From Litchfieldia sinesaloumensis (GTDB lineage Bacteria; Bacillota; Bacilli; Bacillales; Bacillaceae_L), in assembly GCF_900156865.1 (NCBI RefSeq), contig NZ_LT732529.1, forward strand, positions 947,056 through 1,011,055: a stretch of 64,000 bases of DNA, in the 5' to 3' direction. This document shows positions 46,551-58,672 of the stretch, piece by piece (position 1 is the stretch's first letter; each line of letters starts with the position of its first letter). A program made the translations under genes and the position numbers. Below the pieces are notes generated by a model. The model was given only the letters and a program-made list of their open reading frames with translations. It made no database searches and was not told where the DNA came from.

Positions 46551-46677
46551 AGTGTCTAGCTCCAGTGCCTAGCCCCTCGAGGTCACAAGTCGTTTCTTCA
46601 AGTAGGTCAAAGGACGACCTTCTTGACGACTCGTCTTGTGCTATGCCTGAGGCTGAACAAGGCGCTTGCGCTTTTCT
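46551..46677 (+). repeat. Structured repeat-like element upstream of pyrH
   Basis: This GC-richer stretch folds on itself. GTGCCT (46565-46570) pairs with AGGCGC (46660-46665). AGCC (46571-46574) pairs with GGCT (46651-46654). CACAAG (46584-46589) pairs with CTTGTG (46635-46640). TCAAGTAGGTC (46598-46608) pairs with GACCTTCTTGA (46616-46626), one mismatch. Its beginning (GTCTAGCTCCAGTGCCTAGC) and end (AAGGCGCTTGCGCTTTTCT) resemble a repeat I remember from several Bacillaceae genomes, but no second full copy is in this window. A reading frame from 46565 runs through it into pyrH; that is not a real gene start. Confidence 0.65.
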
Positions 46678-46702
46678 AATTAAGATGGAGGTTTTTTATT
46701 CG

Positions 46703-47425
46703 ATGAGCAATGCCAAATATAGACGTGTAGTGTTAAAATTAAGTGGAGAAGCATTAGCGGGTGAGCAGGGGTTTGGCATAAATCCATCTGTAATCCAGTC
46801 CGTAGCACAACAAGTGAAAGAAATTGCTGAACTTGGAGTTGAAGTTGCTGTAGTTGTTGGCGGTGGAAATATCTGGAGAGGTAAGATTGGTAGTGAAATG
46901 GGTATGGACCGTGCCAATGCTGACTACATGGGAATGCTTGCAACAGTGATGAATTCTTTGGCTTTACAGGATAGCTTGGAAAATGCAGGGATACAAACTC
47001 GAGTTCAAACATCCATTGAAATGCGTCAGGTTGCTGAACCATACATAAGAAGAAAAGCAATCCGTCATCTAGAGAAAAAGCGGGTTGTTATCTTTGCAGC
47101 AGGTACAGGAAATCCTTACTTCTCAACAGACACTACTGCTGCTCTACGTGCTGCAGAAATTGAAGCAGAAGTTATTTTGATGGCTAAAAATAATGTTGAT
47201 GGTGTGTACAGTGCAGATCCAACGAAAGATAAGACAGCAGTGAAGTATGAAACATTATCCTATCTTGATGTTATTAAAGAAGGATTAGCTGTAATGGATT
47301 CTACAGCTTCTTCACTTTGCATGGATAATGACATTCCGTTAATCGTCTTCTCTATCATGGAAGAAGGCAACATTAAACGTGCAGTACTTGGTGAAAATAT
47401 CGGAACAATTGTAAGGGGGAAATAA
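46703..47425 (+). CDS. pyrH: UMP kinase
   Basis: PyrH phosphorylates UMP to UDP and is an amino-acid-kinase-fold hexamer regulated by GTP and UTP. The 240-residue protein has [20 protein letters not shown] at the start, [28 protein letters not shown], and [23 protein letters not shown] 46703 (MSNAKYRR) follows GGAGG by 11 bases and matches B. subtilis PyrH. The much longer frame starting at 46565 runs through the upstream repeat and should not be used. frr follows after four bases. Confidence 0.97.
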   Translation: MSNAKYRRVVLKLSGEALAGEQGFGINPSVIQSVAQQVKEIAELGVEVAVVVGGGNIWRGKIGSEMGMDRANADYMGMLATVMNSLALQDSLENAGIQTRVQTSIEMRQVAEPYIRRKAIRHLEKKRVVIFAAGTGNPYFSTDTTAALRAAEIEAEVILMAKNNVDGVYSADPTKDKTAVKYETLSYLDVIKEGLAVMDSTASSLCMDNDIPLIVFSIMEEGNIKRAVLGENIGTIVRGK

Positions 47426-47429
47426 CTTT

Positions 47430-47987
47430 ATGGCAAATAACACGTTAAATCAAGTTAAAGATAAGATGTCAAAAGCGATTCAGGCACTTTCTCGTGAACT
47501 AGCAACTGTTAGAGCTGGCAGAGCAAACCCAGCTATTCTTGATAAAGTTACGGTCGATTACTATGGGGCAGCTACACCTTTAAATCAGTTAGCTTCTATT
47601 AACGTTCCTGAAGCAAGAATGCTTGTTATTCAACCATACGACAAGTCAGCATTGGGAGATATGGAAAAAGCTATCCAAAAGGCTGATCTCGGCTTGAATC
47701 CAACAAATGATGGTTCAATTATCCGTATCTCAATCCCGCCACTAACAGAAGAAAGACGTCGTGAATTAGTGAAAGTGGTTAAGAAATATGCAGAAGAATC
47801 CAAAGTTGCGGTTCGTAATGTTCGTCGTGATGGAAATGATGAATTGAAAAAGCTAGAGAAGAATGGTGAAATCACTGAGGATGAGTTACGTAGCTTAACT
47901 GATGACATTCAAAAAATCACGGACGAATCTATTAATAAAATTGATTCTGTAGCTAAAGAAAAAGAAAAAGAAATCATGGAAGTCTAA
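47430..47987 (+). CDS. frr: Ribosome recycling factor
   Basis: RRF splits post-termination ribosomes together with EF-G. The 185-residue protein shows [41 protein letters not shown], and [16 protein letters not shown], all standard. AAGGGGG at the pyrH end is the ribosome binding site for ATG 47430. A terminator follows after 25 bases. Confidence 0.98.
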   Translation: MANNTLNQVKDKMSKAIQALSRELATVRAGRANPAILDKVTVDYYGAATPLNQLASINVPEARMLVIQPYDKSALGDMEKAIQKADLGLNPTNDGSIIRISIPPLTEERRRELVKVVKKYAEESKVAVRNVRRDGNDELKKLEKNGEITEDELRSLTDDIQKITDESINKIDSVAKEKEKEIMEV

Positions 47988-48012
47988 TCCATTTCAATGT
48001 ACAATATATTGT

Positions 48013-48047
48013 AAAAAGACCCTCTTACGTTTACAGGGGGTTTTTTT
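48013..48047 (+). terminator. Rho-independent terminator of pyrH-frr
   Basis: AAAAAGACCCTC (48013-48024) pairs with GGGGGTTTTTTT (48036-48047) with two wobble pairs and an 11-base loop; the T-run forms the 3' arm and tail. Confidence 0.82.
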
Positions 48048-48066
48048 GTTAATACTGTCTACTAAT

Positions 48067-48096
48067 TAGTCACCTCGAACAAAAAGATGGTAAAAT
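48067..48096 (+). promoter_or_regulatory. Candidate SigA promoter for uppS
   Basis: TAGTCA (48067-48072, four of six), 18 bases, TAAAAT (48091-48096, five of six). It lies between the frr terminator and uppS and would drive uppS-cdsA-dxr-rseP-proS. Confidence 0.45.
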
Positions 48097-48126
48097 GGAT
48101 TGATACGGGTGTTGGAGGACTTATGC

Positions 48127-48888
48127 ATGTTTGAAAAATTTAGAAAGCCAAAAAAGGGACCAGTAGCTATTTCTGAGGAAGAAATAGTAAAAGGGCCAAT
48201 TCCTAATCACATAGCAATTATAATGGACGGTAACGGGCGATGGGCGAAAAAACGATCATTGCCACGAACTGCTGGTCACCATGAAGGAATGAAGGTTGTA
48301 AAAAAAGTGACAAAACTTGCAAGTAGACTAGGGGTTAAGACATTAACAGTTTACGCATTTTCAACAGAAAACTGGAAGCGTCCAGAGGATGAGGTTAATT
48401 ACTTACTAAAACTTCCTCAAGAATTTATGGGAACTTTCTTGCCAGAATTAATTGAGGAAAATGTTCGGGTGCGAATTATGGGGGATAAAGATGCGATTCC
48501 TGCACACACCCAAAAAGCAGTCGATAAAGCTGTAAACGATACAAAGAATAACACGGGTCTTGTTTTAAATTTCGCACTTAATTACGGAGGTCGTGCGGAG
48601 ATCTTGGATGCAGTAAACCACATTGTTACAGACTTTCGAGAAGGAAACTTACAAAAAAAAGTAGATGAAGATCTATTTTCAGGGTATTTAATGAGTGCTG
48701 GATTACAAGATCCTGATTTGTTGATTCGGACAAGTGGAGAGATTCGATTAAGTAACTTTATGCTCTGGCAGCTTGCATATACGGAGTTTTGGTTCACTGA
48801 TGTACTGTGGCCTGATTTTAAAGAACAGCACCTATTAGAGGCCATCTATGGATTTCAAAAGAGAGGTAGACGTTTTGGTGGTATTTAA
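48127..48888 (+). CDS. uppS: Undecaprenyl diphosphate synthase
   Basis: UppS makes the C55 lipid carrier for peptidoglycan and teichoic acids from farnesyl and isopentenyl diphosphates. The 253-residue cis-prenyltransferase has catalytic Asp34 in IIMDGNGRWAKKR, HHEGMKVVKK, YAFSTENWKRP and the C-terminal LIRTSGEIRLSNFMLWQ. GGAGG (48114-48118) is eight bases from ATG 48127. The longer frame from 48100 overlaps this site. It starts a membrane-lipid and isoprenoid run of genes. Confidence 0.96.
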   Translation: MFEKFRKPKKGPVAISEEEIVKGPIPNHIAIIMDGNGRWAKKRSLPRTAGHHEGMKVVKKVTKLASRLGVKTLTVYAFSTENWKRPEDEVNYLLKLPQEFMGTFLPELIEENVRVRIMGDKDAIPAHTQKAVDKAVNDTKNNTGLVLNFALNYGGRAEILDAVNHIVTDFREGNLQKKVDEDLFSGYLMSAGLQDPDLLIRTSGEIRLSNFMLWQLAYTEFWFTDVLWPDFKEQHLLEAIYGFQKRGRRFGGI

Positions 48889-48925
48889 GTAAACAACCGA
48901 ATCGTATAAAAAAAGGAATGATACA

Positions 48926-49717
48926 ATGAAACAAAGAATTATTACAGCAATAGTTGCAGCAGCAGTTTTTCTACCTATTGTGATTATTGGGGGCATCCCG
49001 TTTACGATTTTGGTCTATTTAATGGGGGCTATTGCTACTTTTGAGCTTTTGCGGATGAAGAATATCAAAATAGCATCGATACCTGGTATTATCTCCATTT
49101 TATTGTTATGGGTGATTTTAATACCTAGTAAATACAATGAAGTATTTACTACACTTAAATTTACAAAAATAGAAATAGTCCTTCTCATTGTTTTATTTAT
49201 TTTAACGTATACAGTGATTTCAAAGAATAGCTTTAGTTTTGATGATGCAGGTCTTGTTATATTGGCAGCGATGTATATTGGATTTGGATTTTATTATATG
49301 ATTGAAATAAGAGCGATGGAACTAGCATATATATTCTATGCATTCGTTGTTATTTGGACAACAGATTCTGGTGCTTATTTCGTTGGTAGAAAGCTTGGTA
49401 AAAACAAACTTTGGCCGGAGATTAGTCCGAACAAAACGATAGAGGGTTTTGTAGGCGGAATTTTAACAGCTATTGTATTTGCGTTTATCTTTAATATGAT
49501 TACACACTTATTTGATTCTTTCATCTCCTTATTCTTTGTAACATTGGTAGTTTCTGTTTTTGGTCAAATTGGGGATTTAGTAGAATCTGCACTAAAGCGA
49601 CATTACAAGGTCAAGGATTCAGGTACGATTCTGCCTGGACATGGTGGAATTTTGGATAGATTCGATAGCATGCTATTCATCTTACCGATTCTCTATTTTT
49701 TGCGTTTAATTATTTAG
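48926..49717 (+). CDS. cdsA: Phosphatidate cytidylyltransferase
   Basis: CdsA converts phosphatidic acid and CTP to CDP-diacylglycerol, precursor of all phospholipids. The 263-residue protein has seven or eight membrane segments and the C-terminal signature VESALKRHYKVKDSG...GHGGILDRFDS. WTTDSGAYFVGRKLGK lies in the middle and SPNKTIEGFVGGI follows. AAAGGAATG precedes ATG 48926. It lies between uppS and dxr. Confidence 0.96.
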   Translation: MKQRIITAIVAAAVFLPIVIIGGIPFTILVYLMGAIATFELLRMKNIKIASIPGIISILLLWVILIPSKYNEVFTTLKFTKIEIVLLIVLFILTYTVISKNSFSFDDAGLVILAAMYIGFGFYYMIEIRAMELAYIFYAFVVIWTTDSGAYFVGRKLGKNKLWPEISPNKTIEGFVGGILTAIVFAFIFNMITHLFDSFISLFFVTLVVSVFGQIGDLVESALKRHYKVKDSGTILPGHGGILDRFDSMLFILPILYFLRLII

Positions 49718-49741
49718 TGGTTGTTTATTGGGAGTGAGTTT

Positions 49742-50899
49742 GTGAAAAAAATTAGTTTATTAGGTGCTACCGGCTCGATTGGGCAACAAACTTTGGATGT
49801 AATTGAACAGCATCCAGATCAGTTTGAGCTTGTAGCAATGTCACTTGGGGATAATAGTACCCTAGGACGGGAAATTATACATAAGTTTTCACCAAAGCTT
49901 GTTTCTGTGAAGTCAAAGGAAACATATGAACTATTCAGGAATGAATTTTCGAGTGAAATTCAATTCGTATATGGTGACGAAGGATTAATTGAGGTGGCTA
50001 CCTTCGACGAAGCTACTATAATCCTTAATTCAGTAGTTGGAAGTGTTGGACTATTACCGACTCTCAAGGCTATCGAAGCGAAAAAGACGATTGCCCTTGC
50101 AAATAAGGAAACATTAGTAACTGCAGGTCATATAGTCATGGAAGCTGCTAAAAGAAATGGTGTAGCTATATTACCAGTTGACAGTGAACACTCAGCTATT
50201 TTTCAATGCCTTCAAGGTGAAAAAGAAAAAAATGTTGAAAAGATAATTCTCACGGCTTCTGGTGGAAGCTTCCGTGATCGAACGCGAGAACAACTTAAAG
50301 ATGTTTCGATAAAAGATGCTCTAAATCATCCGAATTGGTCAATGGGTGCTAAAATTACAATCGATTCTGCAACGATGATGAATAAAGGATTAGAGGTAAT
50401 CGAGGCTCATTGGTTATTTAATTTACCATATGACCAAATTGATGTACTTCTTCATAAAGAAAGCATAATTCATTCTATGGTAGAGTTTCATGATAGTAGT
50501 GTAATTGCACAACTTGGAACACCAGATATGAGAGTCCCTATTCAATATGCCTTTTCATATCCAGATCGATTACCTATGTCAGCATCTAAGGATCGATTGC
50601 GACTTTGGGAGATCGGAAAACTACATTTTTCGAAACCTGATTTTGACAGATTTAGATGCCTTGGACTTGCTTTTCACGCAGGGAAAACAGGCGGCACTCT
50701 TCCAACCGTTTTGAATGCAGCCAATGAAGAGGCGGTTGCAGGATTCTTGAGTGAGAAAATCTCATTCTTGGAAATAGAAGAAATTATAGAAGATACATTA
50801 GAAAAACATGATACCATCCAAAATCCTAGTTTAGATATTATTCAACAGGTGGACATGGAAACACGGGCTGTTGTTCGTTCTTTAATACAGAAGAAATAA
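49742..50899 (+). CDS. dxr: 1-deoxy-D-xylulose 5-phosphate reductoisomerase
   Basis: Dxr catalyses the NADPH-dependent second step of the MEP isoprenoid pathway, which feeds UppS upstream. The 385-residue protein has the dinucleotide motif LLGATGSIG (residues 6-14) and the metal-binding acids D147 and E149 in [12 protein letters not shown]. It also has [35 protein letters not shown] (split here by motif) and [11 protein letters not shown]. The frame opens at TTG 49721, but GGAG (49731-49734) is seven bases from GTG 49742 ([11 protein letters not shown]). Confidence 0.96.
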   Translation: MKKISLLGATGSIGQQTLDVIEQHPDQFELVAMSLGDNSTLGREIIHKFSPKLVSVKSKETYELFRNEFSSEIQFVYGDEGLIEVATFDEATIILNSVVGSVGLLPTLKAIEAKKTIALANKETLVTAGHIVMEAAKRNGVAILPVDSEHSAIFQCLQGEKEKNVEKIILTASGGSFRDRTREQLKDVSIKDALNHPNWSMGAKITIDSATMMNKGLEVIEAHWLFNLPYDQIDVLLHKESIIHSMVEFHDSSVIAQLGTPDMRVPIQYAFSYPDRLPMSASKDRLRLWEIGKLHFSKPDFDRFRCLGLAFHAGKTGGTLPTVLNAANEEAVAGFLSEKISFLEIEEIIEDTLEKHDTIQNPSLDIIQQVDMETRAVVRSLIQKK

Positions 50900-50939
50900 T
50901 AAAAAGTCAAAGTCAATCTAACAAAAGGTGGTTAAATAT

Positions 50940-52199
50940 GTGGAGACTGTGATAGCCTTTATCATTATATTTGGTGCACTCGTATTTTTTCATGAGTGGG
51001 GTCATCTCGTTTTAGCAAAACGTGCAGGTATTCTCTGTCGCGAATTTGCAATAGGGATGGGACCAAAGGTGTTTACCTTTAGAAAAAATGAAACACTTTA
51101 TACGATTCGTCTCCTCCCAATTGGCGGATATGTTAGAATGGCTGGTGAAGACCCAGAGATGATTGAAATAAAACCCGGTCATAATATCGGTTTAATGTTC
51201 GATGAAAATGGGAAAGTAGATAAGATTATTCTTAATAACAAAGATAAGTATCCAAATCTAAAGGTGATTGAAGTCGAGGAAGCAGATTTGGAACATAATC
51301 TTTTTATTTCTGGCTATGAAGATGGGGACGATGAAGTATTAAAGAGGTTTGATGTTAGTGACACTGCGTTTTTTGTTGTAGATGGACAAGAGACTCAAAT
51401 CGCACCTTATAATCGTCAATTCGCTTCTAAAACTCTTATGCAACGTACATTGGCTATTGCTGCTGGACCGGCAATGAATTTTGTGCTCGCCTTCTTTATT
51501 CTAATTGCAATAGGACTCTTACAAGGAACCCCTGTTGATAAACCAATATTGGGGACATTAACGGAAGATGGTGCAGCACTTCAGGCCGGTCTACAAGAAG
51601 GTGATATTGTTCGAGAGGTTGACAACGAACAAGTATCAAGTTGGAATGAAATTGTACAGATCATTCAAGCCCATCCAGAAGAGGAAATAGGTTTTGTTGT
51701 AGAGCGAAATGGCGAGCTCCATGAACTTTCGGTAACACCAAAAGCTCAACAACGTGAGGATCAAACAATCGGTATCATCGGTGTATATGGACCAGTAGAA
51801 AAATCAGTCTTACCATCTTTAAAGTACGGGGTTATGGAAACCTTCACGTGGACCAAGGAAATCTTATTGGGGCTTGGAAAGCTTATAACCGGGCAATTCT
51901 CAATAGATATGCTTTCTGGACCAGTAGGTATCTACGTTTCAACCGATACCGTTGTTCAATCAGGAATCTATTATGTGATGAAATGGGCTGCTATCCTAAG
52001 TATAAACCTAGGTATTGTCAACCTATTACCGTTGCCTGCACTTGATGGCGGGAGATTGGTATTCTTTGCTTTAGAAGCAGTACGAGGAAAACCAATTGAT
52101 AAGCATAAGGAAGGCATGGTTCACTTTATTGGTTTTGCCTTACTAATGCTGTTGATGTTGGTTGTTACGTGGAACGATATTCAAAGATTCTTTTTATAA
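50940..52199 (+). CDS. rseP: Site-2 intramembrane metalloprotease RseP/RasP
   Basis: RasP cleaves membrane-bound anti-sigma factors and signal peptide remnants inside the membrane. The 419-residue protein has the zinc motif HEWGH at residues 18-22 (HELGH in B. subtilis; the HExxH core is intact) in the first membrane helix. A PDZ domain (about 195-275, GAALQAGLQEGDIV) follows, then the second metal ligand in LPALDGGRLVFF. The frame starts at GTG 50928, but AAAGGTGG (50924-50931) is eight bases from GTG 50940 (METVIAFII), matching homologues. Confidence 0.95.
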   Translation: METVIAFIIIFGALVFFHEWGHLVLAKRAGILCREFAIGMGPKVFTFRKNETLYTIRLLPIGGYVRMAGEDPEMIEIKPGHNIGLMFDENGKVDKIILNNKDKYPNLKVIEVEEADLEHNLFISGYEDGDDEVLKRFDVSDTAFFVVDGQETQIAPYNRQFASKTLMQRTLAIAAGPAMNFVLAFFILIAIGLLQGTPVDKPILGTLTEDGAALQAGLQEGDIVREVDNEQVSSWNEIVQIIQAHPEEEIGFVVERNGELHELSVTPKAQQREDQTIGIIGVYGPVEKSVLPSLKYGVMETFTWTKEILLGLGKLITGQFSIDMLSGPVGIYVSTDTVVQSGIYYVMKWAAILSINLGIVNLLPLPALDGGRLVFFALEAVRGKPIDKHKEGMVHFIGFALLMLLMLVVTWNDIQRFFL

Positions 52200-52218
52200 A
52201 ATTAAGCTGAAAATATAA

Positions 52219-53934
<1,716 letters not shown>

Positions 53935-53950
53935 ATAATAGAAAAGAAAA

Positions 53951-53978
53951 GGGTACCTCACAGATTGATGAGGTACCC
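53951..53978 (+). terminator. Strong hairpin after proS, possible terminator
   Basis: GGGTACCTCA (53951-53960) pairs perfectly with TGAGGTACCC (53969-53978). An A-rich run precedes it and only TCATTAATG follows, so it is a better terminator on the minus strand than on the plus strand; as no minus-strand gene is present it may still end the uppS-proS transcript or mark a 3' processing end. Confidence 0.6.
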
Positions 53979-54007
53979 TCATTAATGTGAAAGTGGAAGA
54001 GGAAGGT

Positions 54008-54036
54008 TTGACCGTTTGTCACTCCAATCGCATAAC
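54008..54036 (+). promoter_or_regulatory. Candidate SigA promoter for polC
   Basis: TTGACC (54008-54013, five of six), 17 bases, CATAAC (54031-54036, four of six). The start near 54043 leaves about 24 bases before the polC ATG at 54067, with GAGGGGGAACG as ribosome binding site. Confidence 0.5.
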
Positions 54037-54066
54037 TAGCATTCTGTCTGAAGAGGGGGAACGAAG

Positions 54067-57000
54067 ATGGAATTAACGCCACAGCAGAAGGAGCGTTTTA
54101 CTGTACTGCTTCAGCAGCTTGAATTAACTGATGATGCAATGGTAGCGCACTTTGAAAATGCAGGGATAGAAAAACTCATGATAGAAAAAGACAAAAAGAC
54201 ATGGCATTTCTTTTTTACTTTTGAAAAGGTAATTCCTGTGGATGTCATGAGAATTTTTGCTACGCAATTACGAACAAAGTTTTCTCATATAGCGTCTGTA
54301 ACCTTTTCTTTAAATGTACAGTCACAGCAAATAACAGAAGAAATGGTACAAGACTATTGGTCACTATGCTTACAAGAATTAGACGGAATTGCACCACCAA
54401 TTCTTTCTTTATTGCATAATCAAATTCCAACTCAACAAGGTCTTAAGCTTCATATCAAAACAAGAAATGACACCGAAGCGGTTGCTATTAAAAAGAAATA
54501 TGGGCAATTAATTGGACAAGTGTATCAATCATATGGTTTTCCATTCTTTCAACTTGAAACTGAGGTAGAAGCTTCAACTAAAGAGTACGAACAGTTTCTA
54601 GAAAAAAAACAACAGGAAGATCAAGAAAAAGCTTTATTAGCTGTTGCAGATATGCAGAAGAAGGATAAGGAGCAGGAGAGTGCACCTTCTGGACCAATTA
54701 CAATTGGTTATACGATAAAAGCAGATGAAGATATTAAGGAGATTAGTTCAATCCTAGATGAAGAACGAAGAATTGCAATCCAAGGATATATCTTCTTTGC
54801 AGAAACAAAAGAATTACGAAGTGGAAGAACACTGCTAACCTTTAAAATGACGGATTATACGGATTCCATCTTAGTTAAGGTCTTTTCTCGTGATAAAGAG
54901 GATGTTCATCTACTGCAATCCATCAAAAAGGGAATGTGGGTACGAGCTCGAGGAAGTATTCAAAATGATACGTTTGTAAGAGACCTAGTCATGCTTGCAA
55001 ATGATATTAATGAAATTCAGCCAATGAATGAAAGAATAGACACGGCACCTGATGGAGAAAAACGTGTTGAATTACATCTGCATTCTCCGATGAGTCAAAT
55101 GGACGCTGTTACTTCAATAAGCCAGTATGTAGGACAAGCTAAAAAATGGGGACATACAGCAATTGCTATAACGGACCATGCTGGTGCGCAATCATTTCCG
55201 GAAGCCTATTCTGCTGCTAAGAAAAATGGGCTTAAGATGATTTATGGAGTTGAAGCAAACTTAGTAGACGATGGTGTACCTATTGCGTATAATTCGCAAC
55301 ATCGTTATCTAGAAGATGACACTTACGTCGTATTTGACGTTGAAACAACTGGGTTATCTGCAGTTTATAATACAATAATCGAATTAGCTGCTGTGAAAGT
55401 GAGAAACGGTGAGGTCATCGACCGATTTGAATCTTTTGCTAACCCACACCATCGATTAAGTGCAACAACAATTGATTTAACTGGTATTACAGATGATATG
55501 GTTAATACAGCACCTGAGGTCAGTGAAGTGCTGACTAAGTTCAAAGAATGGACAGCAGATGCGATACTAGTCGCTCATAATGCTAGCTTTGACATGGGCT
55601 TCTTAAATGTGGGTTATAAAAAGTGTGGCTTTGAACAAGCAACTAACCCAGTAATTGATACACTTGAACTTGCTAGATTTTTATATCCAGAATTAAAAAA
55701 TCACCGTTTAAATACGTTGTGTAAGAAGTTTGATATCGAATTAACGCAGCATCACCGCGCTATATACGATGCAGAAGCAACAGGGTACTTAGCTGTGAAG
55801 CTTTTAAAGGATGCCGCTGAAAAAGAAATTAAATATCATGATCAGTTGAATGATTATATGGGCCAAGGTAAGGCTTACCAACGCTCCAGACCATATCACG
55901 CCACATTATTAGCTCAAAATGACGTGGGTCTAAAAAATCTATTTAAATTAATTTCTATATCTCATATTCAATACTTTTATCGTGTACCTCGTATACCACG
56001 ATCTCTATTACAAAAGTACCGCGAGGGCATATTAGTTGGTTCTGCTTGTGATAAAGGAGAAGTTTTTGAAGGGATGATGCAGAAGTCACCTGAGGAAGTT
56101 GAATCAATTGCTCAATTTTATGACTATTTGGAAGTACAGCCACCTTCTAATTACAGACATTTAGTAGACCTAGATCTTATCCAAAATGAACGTGAACTTA
56201 GGGATATCTTGAAAAACATTGTCAATTTAGGCGAAAAGTTAAATATACCTGTTGTTGCAACAGGGAATGTCCATTATTTAAACCCAAATGATCATATTTA
56301 TCGTAAAATCTTAGTTAGGTCACAAGGTGGTGCAAATCCATTAAATAGACACGCTCTTCCTGAGGTTCATTTCCGAACAACGAATGAGATGATAGACTGT
56401 TTTTCATTCCTTGAAAAAGAAAAAGCTAAGGAAATAGTGGTTACAAATACACAAAAGATTGCAGAATTGATTGGAGAAGTAAAGCCAATTAAAGATGATC
56501 TCTATACACCTAAAATTGAAGGTGCTGAAGATGAAATTCGAAATATGAGCTATAGTATGGCAAGAAGCATCTATGGTGAGGAACTACCAGAAATCGTTGA
56601 GAAGCGCTTGGAAAAGGAACTAAAAAGTATTATTGGTCATGGATTTGCAGTTATTTATTTAATTTCTCATAAGCTTGTTAAAAAATCACTTGATGATGGA
56701 TACCTTGTAGGTTCTCGTGGTTCTGTAGGATCTTCGTTAGTAGCAACGATGACAGAAATAACGGAAGTAAATCCATTACCACCACATTATGTATGCCCAG
56801 ACTGTAAACATTCTGAGTTCTTTAATGATGGTTCTGTAGGTTCAGGTTTTGACCTGCCTGATAAGGATTGTCCGAATTGTGGTGCGGAATATAAAAAGGA
56901 CGGTCATGATATTCCGTTCGAAACATTCCTTGGATTTAAAGGAGATAAGGTACCCGATATCGATTTAAACTTCTCAGGTGAATATCAGCCGCGTGCACAT

Positions 57001-58374
57001 AATTATACGAAGGTGCTATTTGGTGAAGAGTATGTTTATCGTGCAGGAACCATCGGTACAGTAGCGGAAAAGACAGCTTATGGGTACGTTAAAGGATATG
57101 CGAATGATAACAATATCACGATGCGCGGAGCAGAGACAGATCGATTAGTTGCTGGTTGTACAGGTGTTAAGCGGACAACGGGGCAGCACCCAGGTGGTAT
57201 TATCGTAGTACCAGACTATATGGATATATATGATTTTTCACCTATTCAATTCCCTGCCGACGATACAAATTCTGAGTGGAAAACAACGCATTTTGACTTC
57301 CATTCAATTCATGACAATGTGTTAAAACTTGATATTCTGGGACACGACGATCCAACGGTTATTCGGATGCTTCAGGATCTTAGTGGTATTGATCCGAAAA
57401 CCATTCCAACAGATGACCCAGAGGTTATGAAGATATTCAGTGGAACAGAATCTCTAGGTGTTACGGAAGAACAAATCATGTGTAAAACAGGAACATTAGG
57501 AATCCCTGAATTCGGGACTCGTTTTGTACGTCAAATGCTTGAGGACACTAAGCCGACTACTTTCTCAGAATTAGTCCAAATCTCAGGTCTTTCACATGGT
57601 ACAGATGTATGGTTGGGTAATGCACAAGAGCTTATCCATAACAATATATGTACGCTAAGTGAAGTAATCGGTTGTCGTGACGATATCATGGTGTACCTCA
57701 TATATAAAGGACTTGATCCTTCGTTAGCCTTTAAGATTATGGAATCTGTTCGTAAAGGTAAAGGACTAACAGACGAGTTCATAGAAGAAATGAAGAAAAA
57801 TGATGTTCCAGATTGGTATATAGATTCATGTCTGAAAATAAAATATATGTTCCCTAAGGCCCATGCTGCTGCTTACGTACTAATGGCCGTGAGGATCGCT
57901 TATTTTAAAGTTCATTTACCTTTGCTCTATTATGCTGCTTATTTCACAGTTCGAGCTGATGATTTCGATGTTGATGCAATGGTTCGAGGTTCGAGTACAA
58001 TACGAGCACGGATTGATGAAATCAACGCTAAAGGACTTGACGCTTCGCCTAAAGAAAAGAACCTCTTAACGGTTCTTGAATTATCACTTGAAATGTGTGA
58101 GCGAGGATTTTCATTTAAGAAGGTTGATTTATATCGTTCTAGTGCATCAGAATTTATTATTGACGGTGATGCTTTAATTCCTCCATTTAACTCGATTCCA
58201 GGGTTGGGTACAAACGCTGCAATTAATATTGTAAAAGCCAGAGAACACGGTGAATTTCTATCTAAGGAAGATTTACAAAAACGTGGTAAAGTATCAAAGA
58301 CAATTATGGAATACCTAGAAAACCATGGTTGCCTAGAGGATATGCCGGAACAAAACCAATTATCATTGTTCTAA
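54067..58374 (+). CDS. polC: DNA polymerase III alpha subunit, Gram-positive PolC type
   Basis: PolC is the main replicative polymerase of low-GC Gram-positive bacteria and carries its own proofreading exonuclease. The 1435-residue protein has an OB domain (about 230-320) and a PHP domain starting at HLHS (337). An inserted DEDDh exonuclease carries D424 and E426 ([11 protein letters not shown]). The zinc motif is [10 protein letters not shown] with CPNCGAEY, and the catalytic palm includes [14 protein letters not shown]. The C-terminal fingers and helix-hairpin-helix region include [10 protein letters not shown] and [16 protein letters not shown], the last a beta-clamp-binding tail (QLSLF). 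Confidence 0.98.
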   Translation: MELTPQQKERFTVLLQQLELTDDAMVAHFENAGIEKLMIEKDKKTWHFFFTFEKVIPVDVMRIFATQLRTKFSHIASVTFSLNVQSQQITEEMVQDYWSLCLQELDGIAPPILSLLHNQIPTQQGLKLHIKTRNDTEAVAIKKKYGQLIGQVYQSYGFPFFQLETEVEASTKEYEQFLEKKQQEDQEKALLAVADMQKKDKEQESAPSGPITIGYTIKADEDIKEISSILDEERRIAIQGYIFFAETKELRSGRTLLTFKMTDYTDSILVKVFSRDKEDVHLLQSIKKGMWVRARGSIQNDTFVRDLVMLANDINEIQPMNERIDTAPDGEKRVELHLHSPMSQMDAVTSISQYVGQAKKWGHTAIAITDHAGAQSFPEAYSAAKKNGLKMIYGVEANLVDDGVPIAYNSQHRYLEDDTYVVFDVETTGLSAVYNTIIELAAVKVRNGEVIDRFESFANPHHRLSATTIDLTGITDDMVNTAPEVSEVLTKFKEWTADAILVAHNASFDMGFLNVGYKKCGFEQATNPVIDTLELARFLYPELKNHRLNTLCKKFDIELTQHHRAIYDAEATGYLAVKLLKDAAEKEIKYHDQLNDYMGQGKAYQRSRPYHATLLAQNDVGLKNLFKLISISHIQYFYRVPRIPRSLLQKYREGILVGSACDKGEVFEGMMQKSPEEVESIAQFYDYLEVQPPSNYRHLVDLDLIQNERELRDILKNIVNLGEKLNIPVVATGNVHYLNPNDHIYRKILVRSQGGANPLNRHALPEVHFRTTNEMIDCFSFLEKEKAKEIVVTNTQKIAELIGEVKPIKDDLYTPKIEGAEDEIRNMSYSMARSIYGEELPEIVEKRLEKELKSIIGHGFAVIYLISHKLVKKSLDDGYLVGSRGSVGSSLVATMTEITEVNPLPPHYVCPDCKHSEFFNDGSVGSGFDLPDKDCPNCGAEYKKDGHDIPFETFLGFKGDKVPDIDLNFSGEYQPRAHNYTKVLFGEEYVYRAGTIGTVAEKTAYGYVKGYANDNNITMRGAETDRLVAGCTGVKRTTGQHPGGIIVVPDYMDIYDFSPIQFPADDTNSEWKTTHFDFHSIHDNVLKLDILGHDDPTVIRMLQDLSGIDPKTIPTDDPEVMKIFSGTESLGVTEEQIMCKTGTLGIPEFGTRFVRQMLEDTKPTTFSELVQISGLSHGTDVWLGNAQELIHNNICTLSEVIGCRDDIMVYLIYKGLDPSLAFKIMESVRKGKGLTDEFIEEMKKNDVPDWYIDSCLKIKYMFPKAHAAAYVLMAVRIAYFKVHLPLLYYAAYFTVRADDFDVDAMVRGSSTIRARIDEINAKGLDASPKEKNLLTVLELSLEMCERGFSFKKVDLYRSSASEFIIDGDALIPPFNSIPGLGTNAAINIVKAREHGEFLSKEDLQKRGKVSKTIMEYLENHGCLEDMPEQNQLSLF

Positions 58375-58426
58375 TTTTTGATGTCTAGTATTAGGGAGCT
58401 ATTGCTCTTTACTATTTATATTTAAT

Positions 58427-58455
58427 TTGCATATAAATAGCGATTATGTTATAGT
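58427..58455 (+). promoter_or_regulatory. Candidate SigA promoter for rimP-nusA-infB
   Basis: TTGCAT (58427-58432, three of six), 17 bases, TATAGT (58450-58455, five of six). The start near 58462 would place both hairpins (58487-58510 and 58584-58602) inside the 5' leader. The whole 298-base polC-rimP gap has no gene. Confidence 0.5.
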
Positions 58456-58486
58456 TTTTATGGAAATGCTATGTATATTACTGGTA

Positions 58487-58518
58487 AAAGAGTGGGGCTT
58501 CCCACTCTTTATTCTTTG
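58487..58518 (+). terminator. Terminator-like hairpin 1 in the rimP-nusA leader
   Basis: AAAGAGTGGG (58487-58496) pairs perfectly with CCCACTCTTT (58501-58510), loop GCTT. The following tract ATTCTTT is interrupted. It may end polC transcripts or act as an attenuator for the downstream operon. Confidence 0.75.
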
Positions 58519-58583
58519 GCTGAGGCTAAAAATTGTGTAACAACGTTTGTAAGATGGAACTTCTCTATATTTTCCAACTGCCT

Positions 58584-58609
58584 CCCTGCTACTATAGCAG
58601 GGTGTTTTT
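58584..58609 (+). terminator. Terminator-like hairpin 2 in the rimP-nusA leader
   Basis: CCCTGCTA (58584-58591) pairs perfectly with TAGCAGGG (58595-58602) around CTA, followed by TGTTTTTAC. The compact stem and U-rich tail are typical of an intrinsic terminator. TTTACA (58607-58612) and TATAAG (58628-58633), 15 bases apart, could be a further promoter just downstream. Confidence 0.8.
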
Positions 58610-58672
58610 ACACTACTTAGGAAATACTATAAGAAAAACAAAGGAATTCCTTATCAGCTTAGGAGGAAAAAC

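Noticed and set aside
46680-47060. Open frame of 126 codons on the minus strand over pyrH
   Set aside because: It mirrors the pyrH coding sequence, is rich in His/Phe/Leu/Gln as expected for a shadow frame, and has no ribosome binding site.
51848-52045. Small + strand frame inside rseP
   Set aside because: It overlaps the conserved C-terminal half of rseP in another frame and has no independent signals.
53951-53978. Hairpin after proS as evidence for a minus-strand transcript
   Set aside because: The A-run before the stem would make it a minus-strand terminator, but no minus-strand gene is supported anywhere nearby.
58381-58540. Remnant of the pyrH-upstream repeat after polC (shared TCTAGTATT and CTGAGGCT)
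   Set aside because: Only two words of eight or nine bases are shared and TCTAGTATT lies outside the repeat; chance is sufficient.
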